Assembly (NCBI GenBank): GCA_047967505.1
Contig: CM106538.1
Length of the DNA stretch: 64,000 nucleotides
Reading direction: 5' to 3' (one strand)
From: Dipteris shenzhenensis
Taxonomy: Eukaryota; Polypodiophyta; Polypodiopsida; Gleicheniales
Shown here: positions 54,955 to 64,000 of the stretch, piece after piece
Numbering within the stretch: the first letter of the stretch is position 1
Layout: each line of letters starts with the position of its first letter
The notes under the pieces: model-generated
What the model was told of the DNA's origin: nothing
Databases searched by the model: none
Seen by the model: the letters and a program-made list of their open reading frames with translations, nothing else
Translations under genes and position numbers: made by a program

Positions 54955-56520
54955 GTTGTAGTTGGCAAAGCCCAAGCTGTTGTCGAAGGTATGAAAACTT
55001 GTCGACAAAAAGTGGCTTTGTGAAGATATTTGCTACCTGCTCTTGTGTTAGAGGTACTTGTATAAAGGATGTCGATTAGTTGCAAATGCGTATATAAAGT
55101 CAAGCAACCCAGATCCATGGATACTTTTATAGAAGGTATACATATATATTAATATAAAATACTGGCAAAAATTTATCAAAAAATTTTTTACATTGACAAA
55201 TGGCATAATCTTTATGAAGATATATGTTACCTATTCTTGTGTTGGATAGGGAAAGGTCTATTTAGTCACTAAGGACTTTCTCTTGGATGAAGTGGTAGTG
55301 CACTTCCATGTGCTTTGTTCTGGCATGAAGCACTAGGTCCTTTTCCACTCATATTGTCAGAATTGAGCACCCTAGGGTCTCCTAATATAACTACAATTTC
55401 TAAGAAAATTCTTCTGAACCAAATTGCTTCACATGCAGCATTGGTCGATTCTCTATATTCTACTTGTGTTGAGGATGATGAACATTTCTTACTTTTCCAT
55501 GACAAATCCAATAGTGGATTCATTTCCACTTCCTACCCAATCAGCATCGTTGTCCATGACAGTTTTTTTTTTAAAGATTCCAATAAGTTGTCGATGATTT
55601 GAAGCAAGAGAAATGTCTCCAAATTGTCACGAGTTAATAATTTGATGTTGCATTCCATAGGATTTGGGAGTGGCTTGAAGTCATGTACTAGATGAAACTG
55701 CTTGAGAACTATCTAGTGCATTTGCCATGTTTGAACAAAGTACTTGTATTATTCTCCAAATTTCTTTCCTAAGAAAATTGTGTTCTCCCATATCCTTCCC
55801 ATCAAACTCTGATATGACCTGACCTTTGATTTATGAAATGAGGTATCTACTTTTTGTTGTATACAGATAGATCAAAATCAAATGGTTGAAATCCAAGAGC
55901 ACTAATGATTGTAAATCCTTGCATTGCATGCATGTGGTACTCATTTCCAACCACAAAGGGAATTTTGCTATTTTAAGACTTTATTTTCCATTCCATTGAC
56001 AACATACCCTATAGGTTGGGTCATGTAGATATTTTCAGCTAGGTATCATTAAGCAAAGCATCATAGATTCATCTAACGGATAGGCAAGTAAAGTCTAATG
56101 CAAGGTAACAACAATTCTAATTCTTATCATCTTTGCAACCAGTGCAAAAGGTCTCTTCATAATTCTGTGGCATGTCCTTCAGTAACTAATCTAGATTTAT
56201 ACTTGCCAATTACTCCATTTGAGTTGAGCTTGACTTTGTAAACCCATTTCCAACTTATGGGCATTTTCTCTTAAGGGAGATTTGTGAAATTCCATGCCTG
56301 ATTCTTCATAAGAGCATTGTACACTTCATCCATTGTTTGTGTCCATTCTAAGACTTGCACTACTTTTTTTTTCAATGATGTTGATTCTTCTAATTACTTG
56401 GGCCATGGACACAAAATTGCTTTTATACATCCATCTTTCAAGTTCCTTCTGATCAGGAGTAGATTTTATTATTTGCCTTTGCTCCATGCCGACATGGTGA
56501 GGTGAACACTTTTTGAGTAA
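54955..56520 (-). pseudogene. Ty1/Copia pol 3' part (RT and RNase H), minus strand, heavily decayed
   Basis: Minus-strand reading. RT N-terminal part: 'MDEVYNALMKNQAW' and 'WKWVYKVKLNSNGVIGKYKSRLV' (56330-56190, motif K-W-V-Y-K-V-K). Degraded RT follows. RNase H region has 'LSWKSKKCSSSSTQVEYRE' and 'ACEAIWFRR' (55500-55410). The C-terminal end reads 'QEQVANIFTKPLFVDKFSYLRQQLG' near 55060-54985 (motif I-F-T-K-P-L). About 150 bp separate the last two blocks. Stops and shifts are numerous. A purine tract (AAGAGGGGGAGG) follows at about 54950 and a second (AAGTGGGGG) precedes TGTTAAGG at 54763, a possible LTR start. Confidence 0.88.
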
Positions 56521-57383
56521 GCCAGAGATTTATCAAAGGTAGTTTCCTATATAGTTGGAGTTTTAGATTGTGCTATCAAAACTATTCTAGGTTGATCAAA
56601 TATGATGTTGTCTAATCAATAACATCTCTAGAACTTTTTAGTTTTCATTTGATTAAAGGATACATTTGGTTGATGTAATATTTAAGTTGTTATGGAGTTC
56701 ATCTAGAATGTGGGCATAAGAAAGAGATAAAAATCTCTCAAATGACTAAAGAAGCCTGTATTCTTAATGCCAATAAAATTTAAAACTAAAGGAAAGATAA
56801 AATACAACCCAAAGAGTTATAAAGCCATGTCGTGCACAATGTAGCTTATGGTAACCAAAAAGGTCCCTTAGGGTTCCTCAAAAAAGTCCTTGCAGTACCA
56901 CATGGTACCCCAAAATTTCCATTGTGGTATACTCATGGTACACTAAAAAATCCATTATGGTACCCCAAAAATTACCTTGTGGTATTTAATCAATGGATTT
57001 AGTCATAATATAGTTTTGTGGCTGAAATTATTTGTATATTGAAGGAACTAGAAGAAGGAGGAAAAAAGACAAGGGAGCTAGAAGGAAGGAAGCATAACTT
57101 GAATTGGAAATGGAATGAAATGGAAGGAAAGGCAAGAACCAAAATGAAATCACTTACATGACCAAAAGCTCCACTAAGTTGTCAAAGGTACAACACTCAT
57201 ATAGAGTGGAGACACACACTCAAGTACCATATGTATATGGGATAACTCCTAACATGCCACATGGCACTTTCTAACACAAACTCATAAAATTAGTTTCTAG
57301 TACACACTAGAATACACCCTTCGACTATGATTTCTCCAACATCTCCCCTCAGACCAAAGAGTGTGAGACCCAACATGCACGGG
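56521..57383. other. Non-genic stretch
   Basis: Probably more upstream sequence of the decayed Copia element near 56520-56700, then AT-rich sequence with loose 'ggtacc(c/a)caaaa' repeats at 56880-56990. No domain seen. Confidence 0.45.
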
Positions 57384-57550
57384 GATCATTGTTTGCTTGG
57401 GTGTAGCCATTTTTGGTGAGGTTCAGGGACTTTTCTGTATATAGGTATCTTGCACGACCCATAACTTATGCATTGCTCAACGGAATTCGGCAGACTTTTT
57501 CTTCAAGTTGTAGTACACATTCTAAACTGGAATATGAAAGCAAAAAATTA
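57384..57550 (+). repeat. Dispersed repeat, copy 2
   Basis: Second copy of the repeat at 1884-2049, same orientation. Confidence 0.8.
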
Positions 57551-58390
57551 CTTAGCCAAGCCACTAATATTCCAAAATTCAAATATGTACATAAGCTTTT
57601 GTAATATCAAAAATTAGGCATAAGCCTTATTCATCCCCGCATCACTGGAGTTGCGCCTACGCACCCAAAATATGGCGGATCATGCTTGCCAGATGCCATC
57701 ACCCGATCAATTACTTTTCCCCTAGATTCACACGATCAATAGTAATAAAATATTTCAAGCATAGGATAACCTTGGAATTAATCACCACAATCAATCAACC
57801 TTTCAGTATTATAGCAAAGAGAAATCAATAAATCAAAGGAGCCAAGCACATATAAGAGGACTTGCAAGAGGCATTTGGATTGACGATGCACGTGCTAGAA
57901 GTCCACCTCCTGAAGCAAAAGTTTTTGGTATAGCTATCACAGCAAACAATAAATCAACACCAGTTCAGGACTGAAGACGCGCATCACGGAAGTCCACCTC
58001 AAGCAAAAGATTTTTGGTATAAAGATGCAGGCAAATGTGCCCACACACTGGAGTTGCATCAGGTGGGTGATACAGCCAAGTAGATTTGCAGACAATTCAC
58101 TCACAATCATACCCAAAGACTATAAGGAATTGGGTTAAAATTTCAATTCTAAGATGGCTGTACTCTTGAAGAACAACGTTTTATGAAAGAAAAGTGTTAA
58201 TTTTGAGGAGGGCAGTGCAAGGTAGGACATAATGAGAAGCAGCTTCATTGCCACAATTTCTACTGACCGTGTGGTGTGCGAATGTTGGATACTCTTGCAT
58301 TGGAGAATGATAAATATTGGTTTTATTTCTAATGCTCTTGCACTGGAGGACGATGACATGAACTCTATGTCCTGAAGCACTGATCATAGT
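57551..58390. other. Non-genic stretch
   Basis: No gene seen. The phrase 'gaagtccacctc...aagcaaaag(a/t)ttttggtata' occurs twice (57898 and 57990). Confidence 0.45.
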
Positions 58391-58965
58391 GTGGTCTGAA
58401 AATAAGAACTTGTGTAGTAGGAATTTGTATCAGTTTTCTTAGTATCTCATCAATTAAAGATGTGCTTTTATGTGTTATGGTAGTTTAGTCATATGCCAGT
58501 TTTCTCATGTGTGGAAAACCATATATCTATGTCATGTACCAAAGAAAGTCCATGCAATATGTCTTTCTAACATCTCAAGGTCGAGAGGGGAAACCTTGGC
58601 TTGCCTTTGTGAAACCCTTGAGATGGCCACAAGATCTTGCTTACGGTAAAAAATGCAACACGTGGTCTGAAAATAAGAACTTGTGTGGTAGGAATTTGTA
58701 TCAGCTTTCTTTGTATCCCATCAATTAAAGATTTTCTTTTGTGTGTTCAGGTAGTCTAGTCATTTGCCAGTTTTCTCATGTGTGGAAAACCATATATCTA
58801 TGTGATGTACCAAAGAAAGTTTATGCAATATAACTTCTACAGGTAACACAAACATGTTATGTCTTTCTACTATCTCAAGGTCGAGAGGGCAAACCTTGGC
58901 TGGCCTCTGTGGAACCCTTGAGATGCTCACAGGATCTTGCTTATGGTCAAAATTGTGACACATAT
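58391..58965 (+). repeat. Tandem duplication, 271 bp unit
   Basis: The first copy starts GTGGTCTGAAAATAAGAACT at 58391, the second at 58662. The second has about 30 bp extra ('cttctacaggtaacacaaacatgtta'). A 72-codon minus-strand frame spans the second copy only and has no recognised domain. Confidence 0.93.
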
Positions 58966-60744
58966 GTTGTTTCATCACGTATTGTACATGTGCAATGAAA
59001 ATCAGGCGGTGGTTTGTAGGGCAGTAACCATGGATTTATGTCTTCATCTTCAATCTTTGTAGCATATGTTAAACATGCGACCGTATCATACATTGCAATT
59101 GCAAAATCTGTGTTAAGAGTTGAAAGCAATCATCCGTTCATGCCGATTTTTATAGCATGTGTCCTTTGTGCGAAGCAATGTACTGGAGCACTGTTCAAGT
59201 AAAGATACGCTCAAATTTTCAGATATCAAAATCTCATTATCTGGGAATGCCTTCCAAATCAAGGTGTCTTACTTGGTCCATAAGTTGAAGATATAGATCT
59301 TAAGAAGGGTACATTCAGTTCTCCCAGAAGGATGCCAGCCTACAGCACTGCGCAACAAAAAGAAACTTTTTGAAAGAGGGTGTCTCATGTAAGTAAGTCG
59401 ATCACAAATAGCTTGGTTAAAATTAAAGGGGCGCTATTGTAATGCTTAAGCTTTAGTATCATCTTTTATAAGGAACCCTTTCCATTGTACCATCATAGTT
59501 TGTGTTTTGCCCCAATATTTCATTATTGGGCTGGTATAAGAAAAGGAGCCAACCAGCTGGATGAAATTTTGGATAAAGATTTCAGATGAGACACACATGC
59601 TTGATGATACAAGGTCAACCACTCTCTAGTCATTTCCAAAAATGAACTATATCACATAGATACATGCACAATGACTTCGAAATTGCCTCAATCGTTACAT
59701 TCTACCATAAATTGCCTTACCTATTGTAGTATCGTAGTAGTCACATCATCTGAAGGAACAAGTAGATATCACCTATTGAGATTTTGTCACTCAGAAAGCC
59801 TCAGCTACTCATTCTGTTGGTAATCAATCAACGTAATAAGGAGATACAAGATAAACAGTCTCAAGTTGTTTCCAGATTCTCAACCTATATAAAACTAATG
59901 AAAATCAATACCTAACTATGTTGAAAACAGAAGCTTAGCAATATATATCACATTAGGAACATGCTCTCTTGGCTTTAAAGAAATTTCAAACGTTGAAACA
60001 CATAAATACTTGTGGGTGCTACGTAATGTGACATCAATAGGCACCTCATCAGCAGGAAGAGTCCTGGAATTCATCCTTCTACATTTACACGCTAGGTTTG
60101 TCACTCTGACAAAGGCTGGGCTATTTACTAGTGTGTCAGGTATCTGTCAGCAAATTGAGAAGGATGGGGATAAAGAAAGTCTCATGATGCTGAAAGAGTC
60201 TGCTTTCCTGATAAAAATTAGATATTTCTTTTCAATTGCAAGGGTGGTTATGATTCCCTGACGAAATAGAATTATTGCTGTCAAGCAAACGTGTTCAGTG
60301 TCATATAGGTTTTTAGAATTCGAAAAAAATGTGATTTTAAATGCGGCGATGCCCTCACGATGATTGACATGTCATCTCTCATCATAGCAGAGTAGAAAAA
60401 GCCACTGGTACTAGCTGGCTTTTATGTGCCTTGAATATTCCTTATTGGGAATTGCTATCTCTATCAAAGTCCCTTCTCCACCAAATTAAGTAGCAAGGTT
60501 ATCCCCTTCTGTATAAAAATGCGATCTTGGACAAAAGGATAACTTCCAATTGGAAATACAAAAAATCAGGGAACCAGGGAAAAAGAGAAGGGACACAGCT
60601 AGAAGGAACAGAGAGACGAACGTGTCTTCCAGTCCTTTTGTGGTTTGCAGCACCACTTCCACGTCATTTCAAGCTGCAGGAAAGAATAGACCCGTGTTTT
60701 GTTTTTCATGATCTGCAATTTTTTGCAGCTACCTGTCATGACGA
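58966..60744. other. Non-genic stretch downstream of the F-box gene
   Basis: No other gene seen. This is the 3' flank of the F-box gene on the minus strand; I found no clear AATAAA signal within the first 250 bp. Confidence 0.45.
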
Positions 60745-61902
60745 TCACATGTGCAATCTTGGCTGGAAATGAAAACCACGGAGCATATAATAGTGAAAGT
60801 TTAAAATGGATGGATCGACCGGTATCCAGTGCCAGGAGTTTCGGAGCAAATTGTATTCTAGCACCCCGTTGCATTTTCTGTTGCTGAAATAAAGTAGATT
60901 ACCCTGGCCTATACACACAAAGCGCCTTGAGAGAGATTTCAGCAGATCATTGCAATACGGTTTCGGCATCCTACTTACTTCAGTCCATACTGCACCTGTT
61001 GGATTGAGTCTCCACAGACCAATCTCTGTTGTGACACCATGTAGTCCGATTCCTCCGGCCATTAGCAGCTGCCCCCGTTGATCCACAAGCTTTGCTGAAG
61101 TTAAATTTTCTGGCATTGGAGCTTTCACTTCAAACCAGTAACCCCGTTTCACATCATATGCCAACACTCTGTAAGGTAAAGAGCTTGTGACACAGTACAT
61201 GATACTGCCGCTCGTCGCTTTCCAAGGTGAGAGAGGAGCATCTAGGGGAATGCTGCCACCTTTCCTCCAGCGATGTGAATTGGAGTCATACACCTCGGTC
61301 GTAAGTAAAAATTGTTCAGAGTCCTCTGCAACTAGCTCTGAACCTGCCACCACAAGCTTGAATGATCTTGCATCTTCCTCTACAAATAGTCCTACCACAA
61401 GGAAGAACAATTTAAACAGGCCCGGTGGAGTCGGCAATTCCTTCCAAGACCTGGAGATGGGATTACAAATAATCCAGACTTTACAATGCTTTGGTTTGGG
61501 AATCAGACAGACAATTCCTTCTGCAGTGGCGACAACTGTGCTATCGAAAGGCAGGAAAGTAAAAGGTAGTTCAAACCAGCTCTCCGATGACGAGTCATAA
61601 GCCAGCCCGACAGTTGCATCAGTTCTGGGGAAAATCAAAAGCCAAGGGTTTTGATTTGGAACTTGCGAATACAGATCTGTAAAGCCTTTAGAAACAATGA
61701 CAGAATTCCATCCCTTGCATACAGATCGGGCCCTCAGAAGGCTTCGTATCGGTAGCCACAGCATCACTCTCTCCACTGCATCGTTAGGGAGAGAGCTCCA
61801 AATCTTCTGGCTCAAAGTACTCCCTTCATCCGTGGATAACGTTTCCTTGTACTTCAATTCATGCTCATTTGGATCGTTACTTTCGGAGCCATCGATTTCC
61901 AT
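60745..61902 (-). CDS. F-box/kelch-like protein (SCF E3 ligase substrate receptor)
   Basis: F-box proteins link substrates to the SCF ubiquitin ligase through SKP1. The 385-residue frame is intact from an ATG at 61902 to a TGA at 60745, with no intron. Residues 1-33 are acidic and probably disordered. Residues about 36-76 form the F-box ('SSLPNDAVERVMLWLPIRSL', then 'VCKGWNSVI'), with the conserved LP, L-P and C-x-x-W positions. The rest has spaced W, GG and Y-D phrases ('LAYDSSSESWFELPF', 'NPISRSWKELP', 'EVYDSNSHRWRKG', 'LLMAGGIGL', 'LEYNLLRNSWHWIP') of a degenerate kelch beta-propeller, ending 'RGFHFQPRL', like the C-termini of single-exon plant F-box/kelch proteins of the At5g15710/At5g43190 type. 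Length fits that family. The substrate cannot be inferred. Upstream and downstream are transposon-poor. Confidence 0.95.
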   Translation of the reverse strand: MEIDGSESNDPNEHELKYKETLSTDEGSTLSQKIWSSLPNDAVERVMLWLPIRSLLRARSVCKGWNSVIVSKGFTDLYSQVPNQNPWLLIFPRTDATVGLAYDSSSESWFELPFTFLPFDSTVVATAEGIVCLIPKPKHCKVWIICNPISRSWKELPTPPGLFKLFFLVVGLFVEEDARSFKLVVAGSELVAEDSEQFLLTTEVYDSNSHRWRKGGSIPLDAPLSPWKATSGSIMYCVTSSLPYRVLAYDVKRGYWFEVKAPMPENLTSAKLVDQRGQLLMAGGIGLHGVTTEIGLWRLNPTGAVWTEVSRMPKPYCNDLLKSLSRRFVCIGQGNLLYFSNRKCNGVLEYNLLRNSWHWIPVDPSILNFHYYMLRGFHFQPRLHM

Positions 61903-64000
61903 CGCTTATCCACAATCTTCAAATGCAATTGTAGAAATCCTCCGGGTTGGCTGAGACCGTTCCAATTCCATTTTTGTTATCAGCGGAAAACAGGGCAGTT
62001 TCATTCAGCAAAAACTGGCGTTTGTACCGGAAGGATGCAAAAGAAAAGCGCAGATAAGAAAGGTCTTCACCGAAAAAACTTAGCGATGCAAAAAATCAAG
62101 CAAAACGTACATTATACCACCGGAAAAACTGTGAAAAATGGATTGAACGGCGACGTTCGAAACATTGCCTCGATCAGAAATAAATTATTGAAATTTGAAA
62201 CCACAGAAGCCAAATTTATATGGAGAAAGGTAAGCAACATGGAGTCGATCTCAGAATTGGAAACAGATCCTGTGTTCTAGTTTATCAAGCACTAAATAAA
62301 TCGAAGGAGCGTTTTGCAGATCAGTCATATGTTGCTCCCGAAGACAGAATGGCACCTGATAAACGCCGATCGCCGATTGTCAAATCATTCCTCCAAGCAA
62401 TGACTTATGAACGTGATTAGTTCGGCCTCGAAAATCGCGATCAGAATCGAAGATAAGGATGCCGCAATTTGCAAGGATCGGATGAACCGGTTGAGAAGCA
62501 GCAAAATCAAAGAACTTGCAAGCGAAGAAATGCGAATCAATGGAAGGGACGATCGGAAGGAAATGCAGAGGGAATCCCTTGGAGCAGGGGAATGCCAAGG
62601 AGCACAAACGAAAGCAATGAAAAGAGTTTGGGAATCCAATGGAGCCATGCACTCATATCCATCTCCATGACAAGTCTTCTCCACCATGTCATGCTCCTTC
62701 AACAATGATCCTCAGGGTGGGTTCACACCCACCCGCCCTGACTCTACATTTTGCTCGTCCTACATGGTCCAATAGGCGACCCAGGAGAAATTAAGATGAC
62801 CAGGCTAAGAGGGTTGCCCAAGATGCTGCGCAGGCACAGAGAGAGGGCACGAAACGTATTGATGGGGGTTGAATCCTTGGCATCTTCTGGACATGCAAAA
62901 TCCTTGTAGATATTGAGCCAATCATTCTTTGATACGGTAGCCTTTACTTAAACCATTACCTCTAGGTGGTGTGAACTACCCCATCTTCCTTTCTGGCGTC
63001 GGGGTGGGTGGTCTAAACCTGGCCTAAGATCACCAACACCTTCAGAATCCATAGCTCTCTCTTTCGCTGGCCTCGTCGTCACTATGATGACATAGGCCAT
63101 CTTCCCTTAGTAATGCTCTCGATTGTCGCCACCACTCTTGAAAGGACCTGCCTCGTGGGTCAGGTTGAGACAAATTGGCAGGATTGGGACGTCCCCATCT
63201 CATTGTTGAAACAGACTAGCAAGGTCATTAGAAATACTGATTTATTGCTCCTTGAGCCCTCAACATACACTAGTACCGATCATTGAGGTAACAACTCAAT
63301 GATGTGTGTTACGAGTACAGATCACTAGAATTTTTATTTAGGATGTGTGTGGGCCTATGGTCATCGATTTCACATTAAGAGGGTTGATCAGTGACGAATT
63401 ACCACAATGGACACTGTCTTGCTGCATCATTTCAACAACAAAGTTGTGCAAGGGTGGGGAAAAAGAATGTAGTAGGCTATGAGATAAATTATTATTGGAG
63501 TATTAGCTGAAGTGAACTATAGGATTTTCAAGATAAATTATACTGGAGTATTGGAGATAAATTATATTAGACTATTGAATTAAAAAGCTGAAGTGAACTA
63601 TAGGCTTTTCAAGATTGTTCTACTTAAATCACGAGATGATTCCAAGTGACTACAGGGATTCTTCAAAAGTTCTTTGCTCATCTGATGAACCATTTGGGTT
63701 GCCTAAGCATTGGTAGTAAGAATTTTTCCACAAGAATGCAAGTGATGAGAAATGGCTACATCTGATGCATGTAAATCCTCAATGGAGACCTATTTTTTAA
63801 ACTACAGATGTGGATGCTCATCTGTAACAAAACAAGGGGGAGATCACAAAAGTGAGGATGAGGTAGACAAGAATGATTAAATAATGACAAAGAAAATAAT
63901 ATATAAGGTGATGATGATTTTGATATTGAGGGTGTGATAAAATTATTGATGAGAGTGAAAAAGTGATGGTGTCTCAAATTATAACTTTAAAGAATTGAAA
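61903..64000. other. 5' flank of the F-box gene and non-genic sequence
   Basis: The first ~700 bp are purine-rich and contain several frames (up to 139 codons on plus, 106 on minus) without domains; part is likely the F-box promoter and 5' UTR. From 62700 to the end I see nothing recognisable apart from a short repeat, 'ctatagg(a/c)ttttcaagat' (63521 and 63599). Confidence 0.45.

Noticed and set aside
61187-61600. 137-codon plus-strand frame inside the F-box gene
   Set aside because: Antisense shadow of an intact, recognisable coding sequence.

Overview
This window is nuclear DNA from a land plant with a large, repeat-rich genome. The evidence is Ty3/Gypsy, Ty1/Copia, L1-type LINE and CACTA transposon remains, a nuclear-type 18S rRNA fragment, spliced plant genes, and primer-binding sites that match plant initiator tRNA-Met. 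Coding density is very low. Many plant clades would fit, and I cannot narrow the species from sequence alone. I saw no CRISPR array, operon, phage or tRNA gene.

Only two host genes are convincing. The first is the 5' part of a plastid-type omega-amidase (nitrilase superfamily; four exons, 15703-16874, + strand). Its exon with the catalytic cysteine was not found. The second is an intact single-exon F-box/kelch-like gene of 385 codons (60745-61902, - strand). Nearly everything else is transposon relic or tandem repeat.

Layout, left to right. 1-8600: non-genic, with a 760 bp tandem duplication (4338-5856), GGGATAG-type minisatellites and a 128 bp tandem repeat. 8620-15171: one minus-strand L1 LINE split by about 3.5 kb holding a pair of about 279 bp direct repeats, a 376 bp foldback element, a pre-rRNA fragment (spacer plus about 650 nt of 18S) and a minus-strand Gypsy pol fragment. 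15519-16874: a foldback, then the omega-amidase. 19400-22300: a possible minus-strand LTR element with a 225-codon open frame and a hAT-type MITE that has a perfect 8 bp target duplication. 23218-23475: a short LTR with tRNA-Met site. 24555-36030: Gypsy element A, cut by a 6956 bp nested insertion (28723-35678, target duplication GTGAG) that carries a minus-strand gag and a second Gypsy pol (B). 36450-39545: a second minus-strand LINE. 42225-47036: Copia LTR and gag-pol, with a 459 bp GA-repeat expansion inside gag. 47489-53350: a CACTA transposon with TNP2 remains, palindromic subterminal motifs and an internal satellite. 54309-56520: tandem repeat, CT microsatellite and a minus-strand Copia reverse transcriptase relic. 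57384-64000: mostly unannotatable apart from a 271 bp tandem duplication and the F-box gene.

The elements form a readable history of nested insertion and decay. Many internal stops are TAG at codons where the family has CAG (Gln), as expected if silenced, CHG-methylated copies mutate C to T. I see no clear new biological system. The most unusual items are the pre-rRNA fragment between retroelement-like repeats, the in-frame GA expansion that brings its own stop codon into a Copia gag, and the CACTA element with a satellite between apparently divergent genes.
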